Positions 16,634-25,274 of a stretch of 64,000 nucleotides of DNA are shown here, one piece after another. The stretch is taken from positions 2,604,501 through 2,668,500 of the forward strand of contig NZ_AP023247.1 of assembly GCF_016756535.1 (NCBI RefSeq), given 5' to 3'. The DNA is from Mesorhizobium sp. 131-2-1. GTDB lineage: Bacteria; Pseudomonadota; Alphaproteobacteria; Rhizobiales; Rhizobiaceae. The stretch's first letter is position 1. The number at the start of each line of letters is the position of its first letter. A program made the translations under genes and the position numbers. The notes beneath the pieces were generated by a model. That model ran no database searches, was not told the origin of the DNA, and was given only the letters and a program-made list of their open reading frames with translations.

Positions 16634-17428
16634 CTATGCGAGCAGCAGCCGGCCGAGATGGACCGGCAGCACTTCAGCGCGATACCAGGCGCTGGCGACC
16701 GGATCGGTGATCGGCGCTATGCCCTGGTTTGCCGCGGCCAGCGCCGGCGCGATCTCCTCGGGCGTGAGCCGGCAGCCAAGCAACGCCTTTTCCGTGGCCC
16801 GGGCGCGCATCGGCCGGTCAGCCATGCAGCCAAAGGCGATCCGGGCGGACGTGATTGTGCCGTCTTCCGTCCGCTGCAAGAGTGCGGCGATGCTGAGCAC
16901 CGAGACGCCCTTGGGCTTGACCCGCGAAACTTTGAGGAAGCGGAAGCTCTGCGGGCGGGGCAGAGCGAAGGTGACGGACGTGACGATGGAACGGCTGGTG
17001 TCGCGTCCGGCCAGGAAGGTCTCGATCGGCGCTTCACCGTCCTCGGTGATCACCGTCGCGTCCAGCGCCAGCAGCGCCACGGCAAAGTCGCCGTAGGGCG
17101 CCGGCGCGAACAGATTGCCGCCGACGCTCGCCATGTTGCGGATCGCCGGGCCGCCGACGGCGCGGGCGGCGGGCGCAAGCCAGGCGAGCTCCGGATGGCG
17201 GGCGATCGCAGCCATGGTGATGGAAGCACCGAGCCGCGCCCTGTCGCCGGCAACGGCGATCGTAGACAGCGCCGGTTCGGTGGCGCGGACGAGGCTGGAG
17301 ACCGAGACATCGCCTTCATTGGCGGCGCGTACGACCAGCGTGCCGCCGCCGAGATAGCGGGTGCCAGCGGCCTGCAGCGCAGCGTTCGCGTCCTTGACGG
17401 TGGAGAATGTCTGGAGGGCAAGCGCCAT
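16634..17428 (-). CDS. Molybdenum hydroxylase medium subunit (FAD-binding)
   Basis: 264 residues. The FAD motifs of the CoxM/XdhB family are present: LGGGTLVVRAAN at about residues 26-37 (the usual AGGTDL-type loop) and ASVGGNLF near 100 (TIGGN-type loop). The C-terminal CO-dehydrogenase flavoprotein domain follows. It passes electrons from the 2Fe-2S subunit to an acceptor such as NAD or quinone. CAGGAG precedes the ATG at proper spacing. It lies 13 bp after the SRPBCC gene. Confidence 0.92.
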   Translation of the reverse strand: MALALQTFSTVKDANAALQAAGTRYLGGGTLVVRAANEGDVSVSSLVRATEPALSTIAVAGDRARLGASITMAAIARHPELAWLAPAARAVGGPAIRNMASVGGNLFAPAPYGDFAVALLALDATVITEDGEAPIETFLAGRDTSRSIVTSVTFALPRPQSFRFLKVSRVKPKGVSVLSIAALLQRTEDGTITSARIAFGCMADRPMRARATEKALLGCRLTPEEIAPALAAANQGIAPITDPVASAWYRAEVLPVHLGRLLLA

Positions 17429-17441
17429 GACAGGCTCCTGG

Positions 17442-17885
17442 CTAGTTTTGGCCAGCGAAATGGCTCTTCAGGGCGTTGAAGCCGCCCTGGAAGACGTTGG
17501 CGCCCATGCCTTCGGCGAGCTTGTCGGCTTCCTCCGGGGCGGCGTCGAAGCTGGCGCTCCATTCGGCATAGGTGCGATTGCCGTCGGTGACGCGCCGCAA
17601 TTGCAGCGTCGCCTTGTGATTGGTGATCGGCTGCGGTGTTTCGAGGATGGAGTAGCTGACGAGAAAATTCTCATCGGAGAAATCGAGCAGCTTTTCACGC
17701 ACGCGGGCACCGCTGACGAGCTGGAAATTGCGCACGCAGCCAATCGTGCTCGCGTCCTTGCCGTCCTCGATATGGCTTTCGACCATGCGCGGGTGCCAGG
17801 CCGGCAGGCCGTTGAAGTCGCTTATGCGCGCCCAGACCTGTTCAACCGGAGCGTCGATGACGCTGGAGATGGTGACCTTCGCCAT
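17442..17885 (-). CDS. SRPBCC (START/Bet v1-like) family protein
   Basis: 147 residues with the helix-grip pattern of SRPBCC proteins (VSSVIDAPVEQVWARISDF at the start, a long C-terminal helix at the end). Related small proteins such as CoxG occur in many molybdenum-hydroxylase clusters, where they may help membrane attachment or bind a hydrophobic ligand, but the role here is unknown. It is the first gene of the enzyme operon, 123 bp below the AraC regulator. The ATG at 17885 begins the conserved domain; longer readings have no supporting ribosome site. Confidence 0.75.
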   Translation of the reverse strand: MAKVTISSVIDAPVEQVWARISDFNGLPAWHPRMVESHIEDGKDASTIGCVRNFQLVSGARVREKLLDFSDENFLVSYSILETPQPITNHKATLQLRRVTDGNRTYAEWSASFDAAPEEADKLAEGMGANVFQGGFNALKSHFAGQN

Positions 17886-18008
17886 TACCCGTTCCCTTGC
17901 GAATGCGTATGGAAGGAAGGGTAGGGCGCACCGGCCGGCGGCGCTTATCAATGCGTCTTGGGCGCCTATCAATCAGTCTGAAAATAGATCCGAAGCGGCC
18001 AAGGCCGC

Positions 18009-18836
18009 TCAAGCCATGGCCCGAGCCGCTTCGCGGTAGAGCGTCGGCGGCACGCCGACGTGGTCGCGGAAGAAGCGGGAGAAATTGCCCTGGGTGGTGA
18101 AGCCGAGATTGCAGGCGACCGAGATCAGCGGCTCTTCAGACCACTGCAACTGACGCACGGCTTCCTCCATGCGCAGCGTGTTCCAGTAGACGTTCGGCGT
18201 CAGATTGGTCTGTTCCTTGAACAGGGCGAAGAAATGCGGCCTGGACAGGCCGACGCTGCGGGCCACGTCGTCGAACGAGATGCGTTCGCAGACATTGGCC
18301 TTCATCAGCTGGATCGCCTTGCGGACGCGGAAATCCTGCATGGTGTTGACGCGGCCGCGCGCCACATGCAGCGCCGAGGCGTCGGCGGCGTCGAGCACGC
18401 TGTCGATGAAGCGCTCGATCTCGTAGTTGGCGACGTCGTCGATGCTCTCATTGTCGCTGAGATGGTCGAGCAGGTTTGCCGCGGCCTGGTGCAGCCAGGG
18501 CTCCAGCGTGATTGCCGCCTGCGCAAACAGCGGCGCCGACGAAGGCAGGTCGCGGCGCCGGCGAGCCCAGTCGGGATCGATGTAGAAGGCGAGGAACAGG
18601 CCCGGCCTGCCATCATGCGCCAGGGCATGGCTGTGCGGTTGGAACGAGTTTATGCCGGCGGCGGTGTCGGGTCCGAGCCGCACCGTCTCGCGGCCGATGG
18701 TCATCTCACCAGCTGTACCCTCCAGCCAGATGATGAGATGCGCTTCGACATGGGCATGGGTGACGAAGTCGTTGGCGACATTCAGGACAGAAACATGTCC
18801 GAACCGGCCCCAGTAGAGCCTGATCGCTTCCGTCAT
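18009..18836 (-). CDS. AraC-family transcriptional regulator
   Basis: 275 residues: an N-terminal cupin-like sensing domain (HAHVEAHLIIWLEG...) and a C-terminal double helix-turn-helix of the AraC/XylS type (ISFDDVARSVGLSRPHFFALFKEQ and ISVACNLGFTTQGNFSRFFRDHVGVPPTLYR). It sits directly upstream of the molybdenum-hydroxylase operon in the same orientation and is its most likely activator. GGAGGATAT precedes the ATG at 18836 at good spacing, which sets the start. The effector is not known. Confidence 0.9.
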   Translation of the reverse strand: MTEAIRLYWGRFGHVSVLNVANDFVTHAHVEAHLIIWLEGTAGEMTIGRETVRLGPDTAAGINSFQPHSHALAHDGRPGLFLAFYIDPDWARRRRDLPSSAPLFAQAAITLEPWLHQAAANLLDHLSDNESIDDVANYEIERFIDSVLDAADASALHVARGRVNTMQDFRVRKAIQLMKANVCERISFDDVARSVGLSRPHFFALFKEQTNLTPNVYWNTLRMEEAVRQLQWSEEPLISVACNLGFTTQGNFSRFFRDHVGVPPTLYREAARAMA

Positions 18837-19005
18837 GGGTATATCCTCCAGCAGGCGACTGGCCTCCCTTCGCCTGCCCGAGGATTGTGCGGCGGGCGTC
18901 GGGCGGCCGTCAAGGCGCATGCGCCGGGCCTTGCAGTCGCCTTGCACGGCCCTGGCGGATTTTCAGACTGAGCGATAGGAGCCCAATGGTGTAACGCCCC
19001 GGGTC

Positions 19006-20004
19006 CTAGTCGCTGCGCCTGAAATTGCGGATGCGATCGAACAGGACCGCGAGCAGGATGGCGCCACCGATGAAGGTGCCTTGCCAGAAAGCATTGATGC
19101 CGAGCAGGCCAAGGCTGTTGCGAATGACCTCGATCAGCGCCGCACCAACGATCGCGCCGAAGGCAGTGCCGACGCCGCCGGCGAGGTTGGCGCCACCGAT
19201 GACGGTGGCGGCGATCACCTGAAGCTCCATGCCGGTGCCGATATTGGTGGTGACTGCGCCCAGCCAGCCGGTCTCGATGATGCCGGCAATGCCGGCAGCC
19301 AGCGCCGAGATCATATAGACCGCGACCTTGATCTGGCGGACCGGGACGCCGGTCAGTGTCGCGGCATGCTCATTGCCGCCGATGGCGAAGATGTGCCGGC
19401 CGAACTTCGTCCAGCGCAGGGTGAATCCGGTGATCAACGCCAAAAGGATCATGTAGAGAACCGGGTTGGCGATGCCGAACACCCAGGCGCCGCCGCCCAG
19501 CGCGAGCAACTTGTCGTGGTCCGGGCCGAACTGGAAGACGACGGTGTTGTTGGAGGCGACCATGGCTAGGCTGCGCGCTATGGACAGCATGCCGAGCGTC
19601 ACCACGAAGGGTGGAAAGCCGAGATATGCGATCAGAATGCCGTTGAAAGCGCCGATGATGAGCGCTGTCAGGATCGTGGCGAAGATGCCGATTTCGATGC
19701 TGTAGCCGGCATGCATGGTGACCGCCAACACCATCGAACACAGACAAAGCACCGAGCCTACCGACAGGTCGATGCCGCCGGTGATGATGACAAAGGTCAT
19801 GCCGAGCGCGACGATGGCGACGAACGTGATGTTGCGGGTGATGTTGTAGAGGTTCTTCTGCGTTGCAAAGGCATCGGTGGCGAAAGACAGGAACAGGCAG
19901 GCGAGGATAACGGCGATCACCACCCAGAAAGTCTGGCTGGCAAGCACCCGCGACATGAAGGTGTGCTGCTTCTGCGCGATCGTCTGGTCAAGGGTGACTG
20001 CCAT
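19006..20004 (-). CDS. Sugar ABC transporter permease (CUT2, RbsC/FrcC-like)
   Basis: 332 residues with the CUT2 permease landmarks: TGGIDLSVGSV near residue 76 and the late loop GGANLAGGVGT near 268. It is downstream of a single-domain ATPase gene on the minus strand, while the binding protein is encoded divergently on the plus strand. This set resembles the rhizobial fructose-type importer (FrcB, FrcC, FrcA), which has one permease and a one-domain ATPase. The sugar is inferred only by architecture. Confidence 0.9.
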   Translation of the reverse strand: MAVTLDQTIAQKQHTFMSRVLASQTFWVVIAVILACLFLSFATDAFATQKNLYNITRNITFVAIVALGMTFVIITGGIDLSVGSVLCLCSMVLAVTMHAGYSIEIGIFATILTALIIGAFNGILIAYLGFPPFVVTLGMLSIARSLAMVASNNTVVFQFGPDHDKLLALGGGAWVFGIANPVLYMILLALITGFTLRWTKFGRHIFAIGGNEHAATLTGVPVRQIKVAVYMISALAAGIAGIIETGWLGAVTTNIGTGMELQVIAATVIGGANLAGGVGTAFGAIVGAALIEVIRNSLGLLGINAFWQGTFIGGAILLAVLFDRIRNFRRSD

Positions 20005-20059
20005 TATCGACCTTTCCTGCCGGGCCGCGCCAGCGTGATGAATTCCAGGTTTGCCATGC

Positions 20060-20803
<744 letters not shown>

Positions 20804-20920
20804 CAGCCTTCATGCCTCCCTGTTTTTGGCCAGCGGCTCTGCCGCGGCCTCGCTCTCCCAGCTCCTCCCGGGAGCGGCGATTTCGCGCATTTACGCAAAT
20901 GCTCATGCAGGCGTCAATCA

Positions 20921-20934
20921 ATTGTCGGACGAAT
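20921..20934. promoter_or_regulatory. Candidate GntR/FCD operator, copy 1 (TTGTCGGACGA)
   Basis: TTGT-CGG-ACGA at 20922-20932 fits the FadR-subfamily consensus TNGTNNNACNA. It lies in the 448-bp gap (20804-21251) between the divergent ATPase and binding-protein genes. It differs by one base in the right half-site from the sites at 20963 and 24232. Confidence 0.5.
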
Positions 20935-20960
20935 TGAAGACATGTTTTTCCAAAAATCCG

Positions 20961-20975
20961 TTTTGTAGGACAAAT
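20961..20975. promoter_or_regulatory. Candidate GntR/FCD operator, copy 2 (TTGTAGGACAA) beside a possible -35 element
   Basis: TTGT-AGG-ACAA at 20963-20973 is a perfect 4+4 inverted repeat around three bases, 41 bp (about four helical turns) from copy 1. A TTGACG at 20981-20986 with TATTAG 15 bases later could be the plus-strand promoter for the binding-protein gene, placing the operator at its upstream edge. The rest of the gap 20804-21251 shows no gene. Confidence 0.5.
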
Positions 20976-21251
20976 AGCAATTGACGTTGGCCGCAAGCCG
21001 ATATTAGCTAAGCATCGGAGGAAGATTAGGCCGGTCCCTCAATCTTGGGTTGCGGGTGGAATCGGCGGAGGTTCATCGGTCGAGGCCCTGATGGCGGCAA
21101 AGGTCCGCCGAAGGTCCGGGACTGTATCTGGAAATGCTTATCGGCCTGGCCTGGCGGCACGAGCGCTCGTGAAACGATCCTCTGTCATCGCGCACCGGGT
21201 TGATCTGCGTGGCGGGCACGTCGTGCCCGTCTGTTTCAAGGGAGGACTGAT

Positions 21252-22241
21252 ATGAGGAAATCACTTTTGCTCGCCGCTGCCGCCGTTATGGCGTTGGGCG
21301 CCGGGCCGGCTTTGGCCAAGAAACAGCTCGTCATTGTGGTGAAGGGACTCGACAATCCGTTCTTCGAAGCCATCCATCAGGGCTGCGAGAAATGGAACAA
21401 GGAAAACGCCAGCTCGGAATATGAATGCTTCTACACCGGCCCTGCATCGACCTCGGACGAGGCCGGCGAGGCTCAGATCGTGCAGGACATGCTGAGCAAG
21501 CCCGACACGGTGGCGATGGCGATTTCGCCTTCGAACGCGCCGCTGATCGCGCAGACGATCAAGACCGCCAATCCCTCGATCCCGATCATGACGGTCGATG
21601 CCGACCTTGCCAAGGAAGATGCGGCCCTTCGCAAGACCTATCTCGGCACCGACAATTATCTGATGGGCAAGAAGATCGGCGAATACATCAAGAAGGCCAA
21701 GCCGAATGGCGGCAAGATCTGCACCATCGAGGGCAATCCGGCGGCCGACAACATCCTGCGCCGCGCGCAAGGCATGCGTGACGCGCTGTCGGGCAAGGAC
21801 GGCCTCGCGGCCCTCGCCGGCGAAGGTGGCTGGACGGAAGTCGCCGGCTGCCCGGTGTTCACCAATGACGATGGCGCCAAGGGCGTGCAGGCGATGACCG
21901 ACATCCTCGCCGCCAATCCCGACCTCGACGCCTTCGGCATCATGGGTGGCTGGCCGCTTTTCGGCGCGCCGCAGCCCTATCGCGACCTGTTCAAGCCGAT
22001 GGCCGACAAGATCGCCAGCAACGCCTTCGTCGTCGGCGCCGCCGACACGATCGGCGACGAAGTGGCGATCGCCAGGGATGGTCTGGTGACCGCGCTGGTC
22101 GGCCAGCGGCCGTTCGAAATGGGCTACAAGGCGCCGTCGGTGATGATCGACCTGATCGAAGGCAAGAAGGTCGACGATCCGGTCTTCACGGGTCTCGATG
22201 AATGCACCAAGGACACGGTCGACACCTGCATCCAGAAGTAG
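21252..22241 (+). CDS. Sugar ABC transporter periplasmic substrate-binding protein
   Basis: 329 residues with a Sec signal peptide (cleavage likely after PALA, residue 22). The mature start IVVKGLDNPFFEAIHQGCEKW has the N-P-F-F/W contact motif typical of ribose/fructose/galactose-type binding proteins of the periplasmic-binding-protein-1 fold. GGGAGGA precedes the ATG. It is divergent from the single-domain ATPase and permease genes, which it should serve; the shared gap carries two candidate operators. A strong hairpin follows 12 bp after the stop. Confidence 0.9.
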   Translation: MRKSLLLAAAAVMALGAGPALAKKQLVIVVKGLDNPFFEAIHQGCEKWNKENASSEYECFYTGPASTSDEAGEAQIVQDMLSKPDTVAMAISPSNAPLIAQTIKTANPSIPIMTVDADLAKEDAALRKTYLGTDNYLMGKKIGEYIKKAKPNGGKICTIEGNPAADNILRRAQGMRDALSGKDGLAALAGEGGWTEVAGCPVFTNDDGAKGVQAMTDILAANPDLDAFGIMGGWPLFGAPQPYRDLFKPMADKIASNAFVVGAADTIGDEVAIARDGLVTALVGQRPFEMGYKAPSVMIDLIEGKKVDDPVFTGLDECTKDTVDTCIQK

Positions 22242-22252
22242 GCCTCGATCTC

Positions 22253-22276
22253 GGGGCGCCCTTCGAAGGGCGCCCC
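22253..22276 (+). terminator. Perfect 10-bp stem with TCGA loop after the binding-protein gene
   Basis: A fully palindromic 24-base sequence (GGGGCGCCCT, TCGA, AGGGCGCCCC) 12 bp after the stop. The 3' flank is GTCACTTCCC rather than a pure T-run, so termination may be partial. It separates the binding-protein gene from the GntR gene 148 bp further on. Confidence 0.65.
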
Positions 22277-22423
22277 GTCACTTCCCTCAGGGACAAGGAC
22301 AGGCAGCGTTGTCGGGGCGACAGGCTCCGGATTTGGCGCGCCCATAAGTCGGCGAAAATATCCGCGGGCGCGGACAATTCCGGACAGTTTCCACGCGACA
22401 GACTGCCCGATGCCGGAACACCG

Positions 22424-23200
22424 ATGCCGGACGACAAATCAAGAAAACGCTTTGCCGGGACGACGGCCGCCCATCCACTTGTCGCTGTTCGCCGGCCGGA
22501 GATGGCCTGGAACCCGGGCTCGAGCGTGCATGCCTCGCTCGCCAGCGAAATAGGTCTTCGGATCGTGCGCGGCGACTATCCGCCAGGCACCATCCTGCCC
22601 AACGAAGCAAAGTGGTCGGAGACGTTCAACGTCAGCCGCTCGGCGGTGCGCGAGGCGATCAAGATGCTGATGGCCAAGAGCCTTCTGGCATCACGGCCGA
22701 AGATCGGCAGCTGGGTGGAGCCGAAGGAGCGGTGGAACCTGCTCGACCGCGACGTGCTTGCCTGGTACGCGACCGCGCCGGACCGAGAGCTGTTCCTGAA
22801 GACGGTGCAGGAGTTCCGCCACATCATCGAACCGGAAGCCAGCGCCTTCGCTGCCATGCGCAGGAGCGAGGAGCAGATGGCCGAGATCAGCCAGGCCTGC
22901 CGCGAGATGGGGGCTGCGTTGAGCCTGCAGGAGCGCACGCGCGCCGACACGCGCTTCCACCTCGCCATACTGAGGGCATCGGGCAACGAGCTGCTGGTGC
23001 CGCTCGGCGTGCTGATCGAATCGGCGCTCGACCATCTGTTCGTCTTCGTCACGCGCGAGCACGGCGACCAGAGGCGGGCGCAGTCGCTGCATGAAGCCAT
23101 AGAGAAGAACATCCGCCTCAGGCGCCCGGCTGCCGCCAGAAGCGCCGTGCACCGGCTGCTGGCCAACACCGACGAGGTGATCGAGCGGTCGCGCCGCTGA
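22424..23200 (+). CDS. GntR-family regulator with FCD domain (copy 1)
   Basis: 258 residues. A winged helix-turn-helix (about 25-95: HASLASEIGLRIVRGDYPPG, LPNEAKWSETFNVSRSAVREAIK) precedes an all-helical FCD ligand domain with the expected Asp and His residues (ADTRFHLAILRASGN; HEAIEKN). FCD regulators of the FadR subfamily bind organic or sugar acids. The protein is almost the same as that encoded at 25275-26051, differing mainly in the first 30 residues. The ATG at 22424 gives a protein of equal length to the paralogue; longer readings run into the preceding hairpin. Confidence 0.88.
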   Translation: MPDDKSRKRFAGTTAAHPLVAVRRPEMAWNPGSSVHASLASEIGLRIVRGDYPPGTILPNEAKWSETFNVSRSAVREAIKMLMAKSLLASRPKIGSWVEPKERWNLLDRDVLAWYATAPDRELFLKTVQEFRHIIEPEASAFAAMRRSEEQMAEISQACREMGAALSLQERTRADTRFHLAILRASGNELLVPLGVLIESALDHLFVFVTREHGDQRRAQSLHEAIEKNIRLRRPAAARSAVHRLLANTDEVIERSRR

Positions 23201-23217
23201 CGCGAGGCCTCCCGGCT

Positions 23218-24156
23218 TCAGATCTTCTGCTTCACGCCATCCTTCGACGGCATCAGGTCGACGCCGTTGACCTTGCCGATATGGGTCGCCAGCATCGGCA
23301 CGAACTGCTCGGCCGGCCCTGTGGCGAAGGCGCCGGCGAAGGCGTTCTTGGTGGCGTTGCCGAGCGGGTTGGCGATGCCGGCGGCGCCCGCCATGGATTC
23401 CAGATAGGTGAGGTCCTTGAAAGCATTGGCGACGGTGAATTTGTGCGCGTCGCGGTCGCCTTCCAGCGTCCAGCGCATGAAGGTCTGGTAGAAGGGGCAG
23501 TCCATGCGTCCGTTGCGGATGACGCTGTCGAAACGCGGCGGCGAGATGCCGACCTTCTCAGCCAGCGCCAGCGCCTCGGAATAGATCGCGGCGTAGCCCA
23601 ACGAGATGAAATTGTTGAGCAATTTCATGCGGTGGCCGTCGCCGGTGTCGCCGATATGGACGATGCGGCCGGCCCAGGTCTCGATCACCGGCTTCACCCG
23701 GGCAAACACCGCGTCAGGGGCGCCGACCATGGCGTCAAGCGTGCCTTCCCAGGCTTCCTTGGGCGTGCGGCTGAGCGGCGCGTCGACATAGTCGATACCG
23801 ATCTCCTTGAGTTCGGCGGCGAGCGCCACCGTCGAGACCGGATCGGAGGTCGAGCAATCGACGACCACCGCGCCCTTCTTCAGGCCCTCCTTCAGCCCAC
23901 CGGGGCCGCGAATGATGGCTTCGACCTCGCGCGAGCCGGTGACGCAGATGAAGACAATGTCGGATGCCGCGGCCACTTCGCGCGAGGTGGCCGCCTCCGT
24001 AGCGCCGCGGCCAGCCAGGTCCTCCGCCGGCTTGCGGTTCTTGCGGCCGAGGAAGGTCAGCGCATAGCCCTTGTCGACGATGTTCTTGGCGATGCCGTGT
24101 CCCATCAGGCCCAAACCGATGAAGCCGATCTTCTCGCGCGCGGCGGTCGTGTTCAT
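23218..24156 (-). CDS. NAD(P)-dependent beta-hydroxyacid dehydrogenase (3-hydroxyisobutyrate dehydrogenase family)
   Basis: 312 residues. The N-terminal Rossmann motif GFIGLGLMGHGIA (about 11-23) and the catalytic Lys region GHRMKLLNNF (near 180) are those of 3-hydroxyisobutyrate/tartronate-semialdehyde/threonate-type dehydrogenases. It is divergent from the SDR gene at 24276, with a candidate GntR operator in the 119-bp gap, and convergent with GntR copy 1. The context points to a sugar-acid substrate; the exact one is not identifiable. The ATG at 24156 starts the dehydrogenase domain; longer readings cross the operator region. Confidence 0.85.
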   Translation of the reverse strand: MNTTAAREKIGFIGLGLMGHGIAKNIVDKGYALTFLGRKNRKPAEDLAGRGATEAATSREVAAASDIVFICVTGSREVEAIIRGPGGLKEGLKKGAVVVDCSTSDPVSTVALAAELKEIGIDYVDAPLSRTPKEAWEGTLDAMVGAPDAVFARVKPVIETWAGRIVHIGDTGDGHRMKLLNNFISLGYAAIYSEALALAEKVGISPPRFDSVIRNGRMDCPFYQTFMRWTLEGDRDAHKFTVANAFKDLTYLESMAGAAGIANPLGNATKNAFAGAFATGPAEQFVPMLATHIGKVNGVDLMPSKDGVKQKI

Positions 24157-24230
24157 GTGCGTCTCATCCTGTCCGAAAATTATCGATAATTGCGCTGCCG
24201 TTCTTGCCGCATGCGCTTGCGGAATGCAAT

Positions 24231-24243
24231 ATTGTCCGACAAT
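24231..24243. promoter_or_regulatory. Candidate GntR/FCD operator ATTGTCCGACAAT between divergent dehydrogenase genes
   Basis: A 13-bp sequence that is palindromic except for its centre base, with core TTGT-CCG-ACAA (24232-24242). A weaker relative (TGTCCGAAAA) lies at 24170-24179 near the minus-strand gene. The same core recurs at 20963 and, with one change, at 20922. The flanking GntR genes make FCD-protein binding the natural explanation. Confidence 0.6.
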
Positions 24244-24275
24244 ACACATAATCCCCAAGTGATGTGGAGAGCGAA

Positions 24276-25172
24276 ATGACGAAGCGGATCATGTTCACCG
24301 GCGGCAGCGGCAAGGCGGGGCGTCATGTCGTGCAATATCTGGTCGAGCATGGCTGCCAGGTGCTCAACATCGACACCAAGCCGCTCGACAATCCCAAGGT
24401 GCGCACTTTGATCACCGACATCACCGACAGCGGCCAGGTGTTCAACGCGCTGTCGAGCTATATGGGCCTGCACGAGTTCGATCCGTCGCTGCGCCCGCAG
24501 CCCGTCGATGCGGTTGTGCATTTCGCCGCCATCCCGCGCATCATGATCACGCCCGACAACGAGGTGTTCCGCATCAATGCGATGGGCACCTACAACGTCA
24601 TCGAGGCAGCGGTGAAGCTCGGCATCCGCAAGGTGGTGGTCGCCTCCAGCGAGACGACCTACGGCCTGGTCTTCGCCAACGAGCCGCGCGATCCGAAATA
24701 TTTTCCGCTCGACGAGGAGTATGACGTCGACCCGATGGACAGCTATGCGCTGTCCAAGATCGTCAACGAGAAGACGGCGCGCGCCTTCGCGCAGCGCAAC
24801 GGCACCGACATCTACGCGCTGCGCATCGGCAACGTCATCGAGCCGCATGAATATTCGCTGTTCCCGAAGTGGTTCGCCGATCCCGGCTTCCGCAAGCGGA
24901 TCGCCTGGAGCTATGTCGATGCCCGCGACCTTGGCCAGATCACCTTGCGCGCCGTCGAGAAGGACGGGCTGGGCTACCAGGTGTTCAACGCCGCCAATGA
25001 CGACACCTCGTCCGACCTGCCGACGGCGGAACTGCTGAAGCGGTTCTACCCGAACGTCCCGGTCAAGGCGGAGCTCGGCGAATACGAGACGCTGCTTTCC
25101 AACCGCAAGGCGCGCGACCTGCTCGGCTTCCGCCCGGAGCACAGCTGGCGCAAATACGTCAAAACGGCCTGA
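24276..25172 (+). CDS. NAD(P)-dependent SDR/epimerase-family dehydrogenase
   Basis: 298 residues of the extended short-chain dehydrogenase type. The coenzyme motif GGSGKAG is at residues 9-15, and the catalytic Y157-x3-K161 is in SYALSK, with a Ser-rich segment (VASSETTYG) upstream. The family includes sugar epimerases, uronate dehydrogenase and erythronate-type dehydrogenases; context with a hydroxyacid dehydrogenase and FCD regulators favours oxidation of a sugar acid or aldonate. GGAGAG four bases before the ATG fixes the start. GntR copy 2 follows 102 bp downstream on the same strand. Confidence 0.85.
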   Translation: MTKRIMFTGGSGKAGRHVVQYLVEHGCQVLNIDTKPLDNPKVRTLITDITDSGQVFNALSSYMGLHEFDPSLRPQPVDAVVHFAAIPRIMITPDNEVFRINAMGTYNVIEAAVKLGIRKVVVASSETTYGLVFANEPRDPKYFPLDEEYDVDPMDSYALSKIVNEKTARAFAQRNGTDIYALRIGNVIEPHEYSLFPKWFADPGFRKRIAWSYVDARDLGQITLRAVEKDGLGYQVFNAANDDTSSDLPTAELLKRFYPNVPVKAELGEYETLLSNRKARDLLGFRPEHSWRKYVKTA

Positions 25173-25274
25173 CGGAGCGCCAAGCGGTGGCTGATCTGTG
25201 CACAGTCGCCGGCTTTGCGGTCGGGCGGCCTTACCGTGCTTGACAGCTTTCGAAATACGGACTTTCTGGGGCAG

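Noticed and set aside
10575..17885. Aerobic carbon monoxide dehydrogenase
   Set aside because: The large subunit lacks AYxCSFR; AMRGFG is found at that position, and the subunit is split, so cox gene names were not used.
25196..25205. CTGTGCACAG palindrome before GntR copy 2 as an operator
   Set aside because: It is perfect but only 10 bp, does not match the TTGTNNNACAA motif and has no second copy here.
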